Positions 32,101-45,058 of a stretch of DNA of 64,000 nucleotides are shown in pieces. Each line of letters opens with the position of its first letter. Position 1 is the first letter of the stretch. The notes beneath the pieces are model-generated. The model made no database searches and was not told the DNA's origin. It saw nothing but the letters and a program-made list of their open reading frames with translations. Origin of the DNA: Seriola aureovittata (Eukaryota; Chordata; Actinopteri; Carangiformes; Carangidae). Where the stretch lies: the NCBI RefSeq assembly GCF_021018895.1, contig NC_079386.1:16094552-16158551 (forward strand), given 5' to 3'. Made by a program: the position numbers and the translations under genes.

Positions 32101-33402
32101 GCACCTCCACCCCATCTCATCCACCCCCGCCTTATGGAGCTCATCATGCGACCGCAGCAATGGCCGACAGACGCATCGTGAGGCCGAACCGCCTCCCTTT
32201 AGGCAGAAGGAGTTTCCACGGTCCACTGCGGGTTAGTGAGCCCTCCACAGCGTCTGCAGGCACCTCAACCTCAGTCCCCGCCACTGGTAGCTCGTCTGAA
32301 GGGCCTTCCAGTCCCGGAGAATATATTAACATTGAGTTTGGAGATCACTATCCCCACCAACAGCAGCCCCCCGCCTACCCTCTCTCTGCCCAAGATGAAG
32401 CGCCTTCCCTGGGGTCCAGTGACCACCGTCACTCCCCTCCACAGCCCCAATCTCACCAGGACTATATGAGTGTGGAGGTAGAAGCAGACCAGCAGGACAG
32501 CGCTGGATGTCTGGGTAAGAACCAGTCACCAAGGCCCAGCCTTGTTGCCCCATGGAACCCGCCCAGCTACATCAGACCCCTGGCTAGCAATCCCGGGGTG
32601 CTGGCCTCCCCCGGAGTCCCTGCCGGAGGTCACTGGAGGTCGATGGGGGACGACTACACGGACATGACATTTAACCTCAGCAGAGGTGAGAGGACGCAAA
32701 CGAGCCCCACAGCCATGCTGCAGCATCTCTGTGTAATCGAGGGACATTACGGCCATGTTTCCTCTGCCTCCCCCTCATCCATCTCCCCTCCCCTCCCCCC
32801 GTCGAGCCCAGGTAGGGCACCGACACAGCAGCTGGAGCCCAAGGTGGTTCGAGCTGACCCCCAAGGCAGGAGGAGACACAGCTCGGAGACATTCTCCTCC
32901 ACCTCCTCCACTAATTCAACTCCCTCTGCAGGAGGACTCGGCCCCTCATCCTCAGCCGCCCACCCAACACTTACGAACACCGCAGCCCCCAACGGGTCTT
33001 ACCTATCGGAGGGTCAGGCTTCCAGATGGGCCAGCTCAGCATCTTTCGACAGTGTGTGGATGTCTGTGGAGGGACTAGGGGACTCGCCGGCTCACCACGC
33101 TCCAGTCAGAGCCATGGAAATGAGCGCTGCCGCCGGGACCTCAGCATCCTCCTCCTCGGGGGCCGGGGCCGGTAGAATGTGCAGGAACATGTCGGTGGGC
33201 TACCAGAACGGACTGAACTACATTGCCTTGGAGCTGAGGGAGGACGGGAGTAATATGGGAGCCATGACGTCGGGAGCCGGTAGCAGCAATGGGAGCTTGG
33301 CGGCGGCGGCAGCAACGGTGGGGACGGTGCCTCTGCCGGAGAACGGCGCCTATGCCAGTATCGACTTCACCAAATCTGATGGAGTCACCGCAACAACCAA
33401 GG
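29154..33402 (+). CDS. irs4: Insulin receptor substrate 4, main coding exon
   Basis: A docking protein of insulin/IGF-1 and other receptor tyrosine kinases, which recruits PI3K and Grb2 at the plasma membrane. One exon holds 1416 codons plus one base. ATG 29154 is the first Met after an in-frame stop at 29139. Order: low-complexity N-terminus (poly-Gly, His/Gln, Ser runs), PH domain about 170-285 (CGYLRKQKHGHKRFFVLR), PTB domain about 310-412 (FKEVWQVNVKPKGLGQ; RRCGHSESFFFIEVGR), then a long disordered tail with docking tyrosines: YMAM 639, YMPM 785 and 803, YMMM 848, YMDM 893, YVPM 952, YINI 1057 (Grb2-type), YMSV 1104, YTDM 1168, YIAL 1356, YASI 1400. The PH segment FRNSLRSAAAAVASGG followed by LYQCFTVNKRAD matches IRS4, not IRS1 or IRS2, and the gucy2f neighbour agrees. 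Near the end RADPQGRRRHSSETFSS and NGLNYIALELRE are IRS1/2-like. Donor gtgagt at 33403, phase 1. Reading through the donor reaches a stop at 33516-33518, a retained-intron form. Confidence 0.93.
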
Positions 33403-33571
33403 GTGAGTTGACACCAGTGTGTCTCAGTGATGCTAAGTTTTGTTTCCCTGCTCTGACAGCTGTTGTTGAAAGCCTCTGTTCTACTCTCATAATCATATTT
33501 GGCAGGAAAATCTTTTGACATCGGCAGCCAGTGTATGGAAAAACATTTTGTAGCTTTGTGTGTGTGTGTGC

Positions 33572-33629
<58 letters not shown>

Positions 33630-35490
33630 ATGAGAACGAGCTTTCATGTGTGAGGAGTAGAAGCGAAAAAAAAAAGTGTGAAGGATATTTTTTCCTCACT
33701 GAAATCCAAAATAACCCTAAGTGCTGCGTGCTATTATTAGTCACATTATATCAATTTGCACCTCCTCTAGTGAATCTATTTTGGATCAAGTCTCTGTGAT
33801 CTTGACAAGGCTGCGTTCAGGCGTGTTGAGCAGCCAGCCGTTGTCTTTTGAAGGCATCTGTCCAGGGAGCTGAAGTCTCAGCTATAACAGTGCTGGTACA
33901 GGAAGTGGCACCAATATGCGGTTCATCTTGAGGTCTGTGTGTGTGTGTGTGTGTGTGTGTTGTGTGTGTGTGTGTTGTGTGTGCCAGCAGACTGGTAGAC
34001 GATTAGCTTGCTGAATGAACGGAGGTTTATCTGAGGTCAAGTGTGGACTGAATCACCCAAAAAAGGCCCTGACTTCCCGTCTTTGTAGCTGGTGGTGTCT
34101 CTGTGTGCCTGTCTGAGCATGTGCCGCCTGTTTTCTTTGTGTCAGCATGTACTGTAGGCAGAGTGTGCTAATGTGTGGGTGTTTGTGTGTTTAAACATCT
34201 TTTTTTTTTCTCTGTTGTGAGGCTGTCACTTGAGACACTTTTGTACACCTTTGAAAAAGAAAATACGGTTATTTATACCAAACATGGAAGAATCCGGCGC
34301 CAGCAGGAGCAGCTAGTATGATGGCAAAACACCATGAAACGCCTTACACTGCAGTAACCTGGCAGCAGTGTTCCTCTTCTTGAGGCCGTAGTTTGTAGGG
34401 CTTCCACTCATTCTTGATTGAACAGCAGATCATTTTCTCAGGTAATTCATTGGCGTGTTTAAACTTAAAAAAAAAAAAAAAAATCACTTTCCCAAACAGT
34501 CCAAAACCCAAAAAGATTTGATTTGTTGTCACATGTGATGAGCAGCAAATTGCAGATACATTTTCTTTAATATAAGAACTTAAAAATCAGTTAACAGTCC
34601 TTAAGTCAGCGTTAGTTTAGTTTGGATTGTGACCACCTGTGCTTATTTAGTTTTCCCGTTTCCCCAATTTTGTCCAATGACACATTGCAAAGTGTGTTTA
34701 ATGTTTTAAGCGTCTGATGCTAGTTGATTATCAGATACATGTTAGCGCTGACACAAACATCTCTAACTTGTATTCCAGACTGAGTAGCTCACTTCTGTAG
34801 CTGCTTTGTAGTTGTGATTTACAGCAGTCGCTGCCTGAACTTGTGCAGCGTCAGTCGGAAACTTTTGGAAAGTTGTGTGGTGTTTCAAAAATCATTAGCA
34901 CCTCTGTCAAACAAACGAAATCTGCATCAGCAAAAAAAAAAAAAACACTTCAAAGGAAACTTTCTTTGTAACGTTAAAAACTCTAAGTTCAAGAACTTCT
35001 ACTGAGTTGAATCTGCAGCATTGTGAGGTTTTAGGTGTGTGTGTTACATCAAAGTAATTTTACTTTATCTACTTATGTTGTGCTCTGGATTCTAGAGGTT
35101 GTTAGTTCCTGCCTTAAAACTTTTCGTAGTGTTTTAAAAAAAGTCTTTGTTTATTATTATTATTTATTAAATGCATAGTGTCTAAAATATCTAAGATAAT
35201 GACAAATGACCATCCATTGTTTTGGTCAACAGTCAGAACACAAAAGTTTGAGAGCTTAAACTTATTTCGTAGCTTTTTTACTTAATTAGCTAAACAATTA
35301 ATCAACTATTAATTAGTCACAAAGTTTCTCTGTATATTATCGAATTGAATAATGAGCTAATTGTTTTAGCATTATATATATATATATATATATATATATC
35401 TGAACACAGTCATTTCTGTATTAATATTCACAATAAGATTCTGAGTTGATGGTTGGTTTGGTTGAAATCATTGTCACAAAATTAGATTGA

Positions 35491-35764
35491 TTTAGAGCTG
35501 CAACAATTAGGAGATTTAAATGGTTAAACAAAACGAACGAGCTGCTGTTTTGATAATCAATTAATTGTTTCGATCAAAAAAGTGCCAAATATCTCCGGCT
35601 GCAGCTTCTGAAATATCACAAATTTCTGCTTTGCTTTTGCTAAGAAGCATAAAGACGTCACACTGGGCTCTGAGAAACTGTGAATGCCATTCAAAGAGAG
35701 TAAATGATTAAGAGAAAATCATTGGCAGATTAATCAATAATGAAAATAATCATTGCAGCCTTAA
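35491..35764 (-). repeat. 'gggctgcaa / attaatcgatta' repeat, copy 1
   Basis: It begins 'tttagagctgcaacaattag' and ends 'ataatcattgcagccttaaa', which are the inverted termini of a fish non-autonomous element. The interior has 'aatcaattaattgtttcg' and 'gcttctgaaatatcacaaat'. Same family as 37431-37770. Confidence 0.7.
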
Positions 35765-36847
35765 ATAGATTGTTTTGCTGCAATTTATCTTTTTAAATTT
35801 TGTGTTTTAACCAACCAACCAACCAAAACTGAGTCGGACAGTTAATCTGTCATCAGCACAGTTGCATCTTCATTTTCTGTCCGTCAACCAATCGATTATT
35901 GGACCAATAATTTCACCTCCAGTGTCACTGAGACTGAACTGAACTCTGAACTTTACATGTGTAAAACATAAATTAAAACTTAGACACATTTAGCTCTGAA
36001 TCATGAATTTGGACGTCGGGGAGGATCTTCATGATGTGACTGCACTTAAAGTTGACTCACAATAATATTGAGTCATCTCCCAGCACTAGCTTTAGCTCGC
36101 CATCTCTTCATCGTTCATTAACGTGCTTTACTTCCTGCAGTAATAATATAAGATAAGACGGTGTTAAAGGCAGTGATGGTGTTTGTACATGGTGATGTTG
36201 AGGCATGGGCTACAGGAAGATGTGAGTGTGTGTGTGTGCACGAGAGAAAAGGGGATATTGAGACTCGTAGCGCTGAGGTTAGGTCTGCAGTCGCTGTCGC
36301 AGACGGCGTGTGCGAGGATCAAGGGGATGAAGAGAGGATGTTTTGACTCCGTTTTCAGTCTTTCACTTCCTCTTTCATCATCTCCTTCTCCCTTTCACCC
36401 ACTCGTTCTGTCTTAGATTCGCTCCTCGCCTCCCTTCCCCTCGCTTCCTCCCCGAATCGTCTCTTTTCTCGCTGCGTGTGCGTGCGTGCGTGCGTGTGTG
36501 TGTGCGTGCATGAGCATGAGTCAGGATTCTCTGCGAGCGCCGACTGACTCATTTGTTTATCGTGGCGCTGAACGGAGATGAAAGAGCTTGTGTATATGTG
36601 TGTGTGTGTGTGTGTTTTAAATCTACAGTGCTGAATCTGTGCCTGCTAGCACAGGAGATCAACTGACACTCAAAGCGCTCAAGCACATCCTATTGTGTGT
36701 GTTTGTCCGTCTGTCTGTGTGTACTTTTGTTTTCAGCCGCTGCCAGCAGGTTCATTAAGCATTTCAGTGCGTGTGTGTGTGTGTATATGTGTGTGTGAGG
36801 TTCATGCAGTTCAAGGTAACGTTCAGAAATGTTGATTCATACCTATA

Positions 36848-36878
<31 letters not shown>

Positions 36879-37430
36879 ACGGACTGTGGGAGCATGATCA
36901 GCCTGTGCGTGCTCAGCGTGTGTCGCTGTGTGTTTACGGTCTTCGCTCTGCATCGAGGTGTGTAGGCGTGTGTGTGTGTCTTTGCACGCTCTGAGTCATG
37001 GCAGGCAGCCTTTGATGTGGCGCTGTAATTGCGGCGGCGGCGGTGGCTGGGCGGCATGTCAAGGCACACAGCGGGGCCGAGAGGAAACGCATCATCATCA
37101 CTCAGGAATGCAACTTCCTCTCAGCTGCGGTGTTGAACTGATAGAGGCACACCTGGATCCTTGACCTGGAGGAGGGAGGGAGGTTGAGATGAGCTTTTTT
37201 CTGTCCAGCTGTCAAGGAAAGTTTGGGATGAAGCGTTGCTCTGGAAATAAATATTAAATAAAGCTTGAATTGGGTGTGTTTACATCAGCTGGCGTTCGGG
37301 AAATTACCTCACCTCCTAAAACTGGAAAAACAAGGGGAATATATGTACAAATAATATGAGCACTTGGCGAGAATCACCTTTGCATTGAGGCTGACAGTTC
37401 ATTCTTCATCTTCGAAACATTAGTGTAGAT

Positions 37431-37770
37431 TTAAGGGCTGCAGCGAATGATTGTTTTCACTATTTCTGTGATTAATCGATGAGTTTTATTGTCTATAAAT
37501 GGTCATAACGTACTGAAAAATGCTTTATTGCACTTTCAAAAACCCCAAACTGGTGTATTCAGAGTCCTTGTTTTATCCGTCCAGCTGTGCAAAACCCAAA
37601 TATATTCAGTTCACTCACATGAAAAGTAAGTAAAAGCAGCAAATGTTCACATTTGAAACTGAAACTGGGATTTTTGCTTAAAAATCGACTGGAATAATGA
37701 GTCAGTTATCGTCAAAGCTGCTGATTAATTTTCTTTCCATCATATTGACTAATTGTTTTAGCTCTAAAGG
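37431..37770 (+). repeat. 'gggctgcaa / attaatcgatta' repeat, copy 2
   Basis: It runs from 'ttaagggctgcagcgaatga' to 'actaattgttttagctctaa' with 'gattaatcgatgag' near the left and 'aaaaatcgactggaataatg' in the right part. It appears full length. Confidence 0.7.
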
Positions 37771-38919
37771 TTCAGCATGTTAATTAACAGTATTTATTAG
37801 TGTTGTGAATGCGATTTATTTCCTTATTTTTCTGTTCAGCTTGTGACCGCTGCTAACTGCTAACTGCTAACATTTACGCTGACCCTTAAATGTTGTATAC
37901 TGATGAATTTCTTTACTGTTACGATGCAGAATTGAAGGGATTTTCATGAGTGTTTCTGTAATGAATGGCTGAAACAAATTGATTAATCGATTAGTCCATA
38001 GCAGTAATGTTTTAAAGTTAAATGATGTTTCTCCTGCTTCAGTCATCAATGTTCCATCGTTATCGTTAAAATAATATGTGCGCATTATTTGGCCTCTACA
38101 TTGTTATGAGGTGGGATTTTTAAATGGGCCATGAGTTGGAAGAAGTTGAACCGTCAACAGAAAATCAGTCAATACATGTGATAAGTGATTAGACATTTAA
38201 ATCATTTTAAAAAAGGAAACATGATGATCATTATTGCCTTTCCTGCTTCTCAAAATGATTTCCTTACACTCAGAACAAGCGATTGAGAGATTAAATGTAA
38301 CTGACTATAACAATGTAATCGCTTGTTTCAGTCCAGCTGCGATCATTAATAGAATCAGATATTTGCAGGAACAAAGACATTCGGCTGTTTGCTGAGCTAC
38401 AGGTGGTCGTTCCCTTTCACCAGGCGAATTTGGGAGGGGAAAAAGTTTTAAAAAAAAAAAAGTCTTTAATTTCGAGATTTCTCTGTTTTCACTCGTTTTG
38501 AAAGAATCCAGCTGAGAAAGTGTGAGTAACAGTTTGGAAAGGCGCCACGTCTCTATGTAGATGCACATTTATGGTGTGTGTGTGTGTAATGTCTGTCTGC
38601 AGCAGGCTTTTCTTATCATAGAGACAGTGACTAGTCAGTGACTCAGACGCTGATGTCTGCTCTGTGTTGTGTTTGTGCAGAGCTTCTTGCGTCGATGCCA
38701 GAGCACCCTCTCAGACTTTCCCTGCGCCCGCGGACATGTTTTGTGCTGAAGTGATAGAAGAGGTTTCCCGTATTGTAAACGCCTCTGACACAAACATTTG
38801 GCCACGGAGCAGAATACCACTATCTGTAGCTTTTAATGTTTCCAAACTATGGATAAAACACCTTGTTAAAGCTGCTTCTTTTTTGTATACTTGAGTTGCT
38901 CTTATACTCCTACTTGCTG

Positions 38920-39175
38920 AAAGGATTAGTCGTTCAAAAGAAAACTAATCATCAACAATACTGATGATCAATACATTTTTTTTTAGCCAAGATTCCATAA
39001 ACTGTTTCCAGCTTTTGGAAAGTGAAGATTTGCTGTTTTTCTCTGCTTCAAATCAGTGTAAACTCAAAGAAAACAAGCAATTTGAAGATGTCACATCTAC
39101 AATTTGTAGACCCAAATGATTTAATCAAGAAAGTAATTAGTAGATTTATTGATAATGAAAGTAATCGAAACAGGA
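38920..39175. repeat. 'attaatcgatta' repeat family, diverged copy 3
   Basis: 'ggattagtcgttcaaaagaa' at the left, 'attagtagatttattgataa' and 'aaagtaatcg' at the right, with the 'aaactgtttccagcttttgg' interior, fit the same family. A smaller piece of the same kind is at about 40664-40735. Confidence 0.5.
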
Positions 39176-39729
39176 GGAAGATGTTACTGTGATGTTTTCA
39201 TTTTAAAACAGTGTTTGAAGACAAAAACAAGCGTTTTAGTCCATACGACTGCACCTGATAATCTCATGGCCGTTCACCTACACTGGGCAGGCATGTGCCG
39301 GCGTAAACAGGAAGCAGATCATCTACTCTGCTGTTGGTTAGCTGCGGAAAATACAACGAACAAGGACCAACAAAGGCAGCTGTAGTGTAGTGTTAAAATG
39401 CAGAATTTAACTGCACAGCAGCCGCTAGCAAAGACAGCAAGGTCAGTAGCGTTTCCAAAAGTCTCAAAAGTTTTTAGCGGATGGAAAACTTCAACAAAAG
39501 AGGTGTTTTTAGAACTAAAACGTAGTAGTGTGAACGCAGCCTAAGACTCTTCTGGTCGGGTGGATGTCACCTGGGTCAGGAGAGGAAGTTGTGGAGTTAA
39601 ACTGTGCAGGAGGAAGGAGGTTTTTTTGACAGCGGTGGGAACCCCCCCCCACCCCCACCCCCACCCCCCCGGGGCCCGGCCAAGTGGATATGAGGTGGTA
39701 AAGGGTTAGGCAGAGTGTGAGGCAGGGTT

Positions 39730-40330
39730 ATCAGGCAGAGAGTGAAGACGGTACGAGGCTGCCCATTCCTCTCTCTCGTTCCCACCTCCGTGACCAGGCC
39801 CTTCTATATTTACAGGTCTATTTCCAGACTGACATGAATTTATGGGCTGATCGGAGGCATGCGCTGCTCGTAACAGGACCCCCCTTTCTGCTCTGCGTGC
39901 GTGTGTGTGTGTGTGTGTGTGTGTGTTGCATATAGAGGTCCCTCTCTCTCTTAAATAGCCAGATATGTACGCCCACAGATGTTAGAATTATTAACCCTCG
40001 TGCATGCACACAAAGCAATTTTTGATTTTGAGCAGGCCATTCTGACCGTCACAGGAGAGTATTTGTGGCTCTCTGAAAGCCCCCAAGAGGCTGAGCTTTT
40101 GCCTGCAATGCCCATTTCAGTGTCCGTTTAGCAAATAAATAATCTTAAAATAACCCGTGCCGTTCGATGAGCGCCTTAATTCTTGCCACTGACGTGGTAA
40201 ATGTGCTGTTAGCATGGGTGGCCCGCACTGAGAAGCATGGGAATCTATAAACCCCGGCAGCGTCGGTGTCCGTTGAGCTAAACAGAGAATTGAACCCCTA
40301 ACCTTGGGGCGTGTTCGGCGCCGGCAAGGC
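39730..40330. other. Complex non-repetitive intronic block, possible conserved non-coding element
   Basis: Apart from the GT tract at 39899-39926, this stretch of the irs4 intron lacks repeats and has a balanced composition, unlike its surroundings (for example 'ttgcctgcaatgcccatttc' and 'gatgagcgccttaattcttg'). No open frame or splice-compatible exon fits. Conservation cannot be judged without alignment. Confidence 0.25.
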
Positions 40331-41015
40331 TCCCATTGGTCAATGGATTCTTTGGATTATTGCAGAATTTTTAAGGAGGTATTTCCCAGAGTTTTAAATT
40401 TCAGGTTTTGAGCTCTTTGTGATCAGTTTTCAACTTTCCGAGGAAGTTTAGGGTGTTCGGTAACTTCTGTGAAGAAGGGATTAGTGGGAGTTTGTTACTG
40501 ACGGTTGAGGTTGCGACCCCTGGATGGACAGAAAATTAACATCACCTGTTTTTTTTTTGCGTTTTATATCACTGTAAACTGAATGTGTTTGGGTTTTAGA
40601 GTGTTTATCAAACACATAAAGACATTTGAAGCTGTAATCTCGGACTCAGGATTCTCTAGCCCAAACAAGAAAGTGATTAATCGAGGAAGCCATTATGAAC
40701 GGGCTAATCGTTAATGAAAATAATCATGAGTTGAAGAGAATAGAAAGGAGCTTTTCTTTTCTTTTTAAACAGAGAGAGATTTTGAGTCACAGGCAGTGAT
40801 TGAGCTCCACGAGACCAAAGAGCTGTGCGTGTACCTTCCTGCGGTGCTTACTCAAAGGGAAACGTTGTGTCTCATCGGAAATAAATGGGCCTTAAACACA
40901 GTCAGCTATGTGGTCTCGCCGTCCCGTGGGTTTTCAGTTACTGCAAGTGTAGATTTCATAGGTGGTCCTGAGCATTACTCAATCAGTGAAGCTCCTGTTG
41001 CAGAAGCTCCCATTT

Positions 41016-41196
41016 CTTCTCTACGTCTCCTTCTTCTTCTTCTTCTCCTTCTTTTCCTTCTCCTTCTTCTTCTTCTTCTTCTCCTTCTTCTCCTTCTTCT
41101 TCTTCTTCTTCTTCTCCTTCTCCTTCTTCTTCTTCTTCTTCTTCTCCTTCTTCTCCTTCTTCTTTTTCTTCTTCTCCTTCTCCTTCTTCTTCTTTT
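41016..41196 (+). repeat. Long polypyrimidine (CTT/CTC)n tract
   Basis: Roughly 170 bases consist almost only of C and T in triplet steps of CTT with scattered CTC units. The poly-Leu, poly-Phe and poly-Arg open frames across it are artefacts of the repeat. Confidence 0.95.
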
Positions 41197-41391
41197 ATTT
41201 GTGGCTTTTTCGTCTGTGTCTCGCTGCCTCACCCTCAGACACACGGTAATGATAAAGCAGGGTTTTACTAGAGGACCCCTCGACTTACTGGAATGTGATG
41301 TGAGATAAGTTTATTAGACAAAGTCCGAATGTGTGTGTGCGCAAACATGTTTCTGAGGGCGACTGTGTGTGTGTGTCGAGCATTTTACCTT

Positions 41392-41431
<40 letters not shown>

Positions 41432-42872
41432 TTGTTCGTCTTTTCAGTTGCAGTCATCTCCGGGCTCTTGGTGACCTTTTGACATCCACAGTTTGAACAA
41501 AACAAATTGAAAACTTGACACGCTGCAGTAAATCTGGGGGTTGAGAATAAATGTCAGATGTGTCCGAGCTTTTCCCGCTAAATTGACAACTTTGAGATAA
41601 TCAGATAAAGTTATGGACGTCAAATGAAGAGTTTCTTCAAAGTTTTATTTTAGCAGGAATTTTTCATTTGAGTTTTAGTCTCAACTTTTTTCAAAGTTGT
41701 CTACATCTTGAAAACCCTGAAAGTGATCACTGATATTTACAAAAAGTCTAATTGTTTTGATGAAATTTTAAGAAAATTATAAATTTCTTAAAATAGGAAA
41801 ACAGTAAATGTAACTAACTTAATGGTGGTTATGCAGTAAATTAAGAAAAATATATGAATAAAAGTCTAAAATTTGATAAAACTTTTTCAAAATAAGATGA
41901 AATATATAAATGAACACAAAAATGACATTAGTGAACCTTGTAAATGTATTTAAAACGAATTAATTCAAGTTTTTTGTTCCTTTTTTATCATATTGGAACT
42001 CTTTATTTATCACTGACATTTCAAAAACTAATGACATTTAATATATTAGCCTGATAATTGACCCGTCCTGCTCTTTTCCTTCAGTATTCAGCCTCACGTC
42101 GTGTTAATGTTTGTCGTCCCATCAAAGTAATTTTCACTGACACAGATGCGAGTTAACTTTTCATTATTATTTATGCGACTCATCTTGCAACAACCTGTGT
42201 AGCTGATTCAGTCTCGTCCACGCTTGCTGCCAATTTTGTGACCATCTTTTATAGCTTTTTTTTTTTGGCTCTGACGCAGGAAGATGACTTCTTCATTCTT
42301 TATCCCGTCTATAAAGCTCTGATTGAATGTTTTTCCAACATTGGAAACATCAGAGCCGTTTGAATCACTGGAAAAAACATGAGACGAGGGCAGCGATTCA
42401 AAGGTCTGGAAAAAGAGATGAATTCGTCTTTTTATAAAAATGTTTGTTACATTTATTGTTACAGAGCGAAATGTGATGATTTGTCTCTGAGTAGATTTTC
42501 ATTCCTATCTGGACCTGTCCTGATCAGGGTTCAGCTTTTCACACAAATATTTTTCCACTTTTCAGGGCGTAAAGGAAAAATACCAAAACAAGTCCCCCAC
42601 CCAACTACTGCTCTAGTGAACTCAAACCTAGAATCTGTGGTTAAGAAAAAAAAAAGAAGAAGCTGAAAACTGTTTTTAAATGGCGATCCGTATCTTTGAG
42701 GAGGAAATCGAGAAGTTTTCGAGGCGCCAGATCGAATTGGAGTTCCTCGATATGCACTTAAAAGGCCGTCGCCCCAGCTGTCACACCGGCCCGTGTCAAG
42801 TCAACGCGTTACGCTCGCTGTTCACTCCCACGATGCCTTTCATCTGTTGTCCCAGCTGGGTGAATGGGGTTT

Positions 42873-43081
<209 letters not shown>

Positions 43082-43347
43082 ACGGTCACAGCTCTGAACA
43101 CCTGCCTGTGTTGCAATGACACAACAAGCTGTTAGCTAATGCAGGTGTTTGGCAAATGGTGTTTTTATAACCCGATTTTGTGGCGAGTGTGTTTGTGTGT
43201 GTGTTTAACTGGGGTCAGTTCAGGTCAGTCGGGCCTGTGTCCTAAGAGCGTTGTTTTGATCAAAGTCCACGCATGGACTGCAGAGAAACCCAGAGACCTC
43301 AGACTCTCTCTCCCCCTCCCTCCCTCCACGGCTCTCTCAATCGGCCT

Positions 43348-43348
<1 letters not shown>

Positions 43349-43421
<73 letters not shown>

Positions 43422-43547
43422 TTGAAATTCAAGTCCGTCGTTGTTGTCGTGACCATAATTAAGCACAGTTTTGCTGAAGCTTGTTGTTTACAGTGTAATG
43501 ATTCAGGATGTAAGAAAAACAAAGACGACTGGTTTGAACATTCCCAC

Positions 43548-43578
<31 letters not shown>

Positions 43579-43687
43579 GTGTGTATATATATATATATTT
43601 ATACACTACATACACCTTGCACATGATACATCACTGCACACTATACAGACACCATGCTTTTCCAAGCCAAGATCACTTCTCATGTCC

Positions 43688-43777
<90 letters not shown>
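43349..43777 (+). repeat. Microsatellite cluster: (CA)n, (TA)n, (GT)n
   Basis: CA at 43349-43420, TA-rich at 43546-43602 and GT at 43690-43777 lie within 430 bases. The CA and GT tracts are complementary and could pair. Confidence 0.95.
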
Positions 43778-43778
<1 letters not shown>

Positions 43779-45044
43779 GCCAATACGTATATGATCAGAT
43801 GATATAAATAGTTTCTTATGTTGTTCTGCTTCTTTTCTGCTCTGACACATTTTGCTCCTTTGGCAGCAAATGTCACTTTTTCCTCAGGTAAATATTGAAT
43901 TTTATGTTGGAGAGTGTGTTGATCTCTTGGTGTTTGACTTTTAGTTTGGTGAAGAACTTGGGTTTTTCTGTCTTCGTCCAGGCTGCACTGAAGCAGGAAG
44001 TAGACCTTCAACTATTAGTTGATTAGTCGAATGACAGTCGAATGAATGTCGCTGACTGACTGAGTGAGTGATCAGGTTACACCATTGGTCAAAAAGCACA
44101 TTGTTGGTGTTTCCCCATTGGTCGTTGGTCTTCCACAAATGAAAATCAGGATTTTTTAGCAGCAGAACAGCAGCTTGGAAATGTCTTGGAAGTTAACGTG
44201 TAGCTTCAACGGGCCACGTTTCAGTCAATACTTCATACTTCTTCTGTTGTCTGACAACAGAAGAAGAAAAAACATGTAAATAGGAACAGCTTTATTGGGA
44301 GTTCGGCTGTATTACATTACTGTATGTGTGAGTGCAGAGAGGAGGAGAGGAGCAAACAGACAAAGATAGAAAAGAAACCAGCTGAAACACCAGGCTGAAT
44401 TCAGATATGACGCTTGGTTTTGACTTGTTTAAGTTAAAATTGACAAACTTCTCAAAAGGGAGAATTTACTTTCCTCATCTTAATGTTGTAAATTTAATAC
44501 ATCCGAGTTTTGAATTGTTGCTCGTACAGAACAAGACATTTCATTGAGAAATAGGGATGTGTATGTTTCACTGAATTCTGATGTGTTGGAGATGAAACAG
44601 TTAATCAGTCTGGAAAACGATCAGCAGAATAATAATAACGCTTCGTTTCAGCCGTAGCGGGACGTGTTGTTCTGCCTCTGCCTCTTGTTTTTGGCAGAAA
44701 TGAACCTGTTTACTCTCGGTTGCCAGGTTTTGTCTGTGTCCACCAGTGTCAACGTCCAGGTTGTGGTTTTCTCAGTCTGTAATTAGTCGATGTCTGTCTC
44801 CGTTTCTGGTCACTCACGGTGACACGTTGTTACTGTCTAACCGCCACTGAAGTTTACTTTGAGTGTCGGCGGCAGACGAGCGGTGCTTGGTGTTTTTTCT
44901 TTGGTCGGAGCAGCAGATTGTGTTTAGGCTGCGCCGAGTCCGTGCAGCGTTAACTTCTCCTCCTCGCGCGCTCCCGTCTTTCTATCAGTCCGTCCGTTCA
45001 TCTATCCCTCTATCCCTGTGACAAACAGAGGAGCAGCATTCCAG

Positions 45045-45058
45045 CAGTGCCCCCTGTC
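45045..45058 (-). promoter_or_regulatory. CTCF-like motif in the irs4 intron
   Basis: The text cagtgccccctgtc reads gacagggggcactg on the minus strand, a partial match to the CTCF core. Motif evidence only. Confidence 0.3.

Noticed and set aside
29154..33402. Assignment of the docking protein to irs2 or irs1
   Set aside because: Some C-terminal motifs fit IRS1/2, but the PH-domain insert with the Ala run and LYQCF, and the gucy2f neighbour, fit irs4 better.
33403..33518. Extension of the irs4 frame past the donor as the main C-terminus
   Set aside because: A consensus gtgagt donor at 33403 and AT-rich codons beyond it indicate intron; kept only as a possible retained-intron form.
41016..41249. 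Poly-Leu, poly-Phe and poly-Arg open frames
   Set aside because: Produced by the CTT/CTC repeat in different frames; no unique coding sequence.
43225..43802. Val-Cys and Thr-His repeat proteins, here and at many other CA/GT tracts
   Set aside because: Translations of dinucleotide repeats, with no flanking exons.
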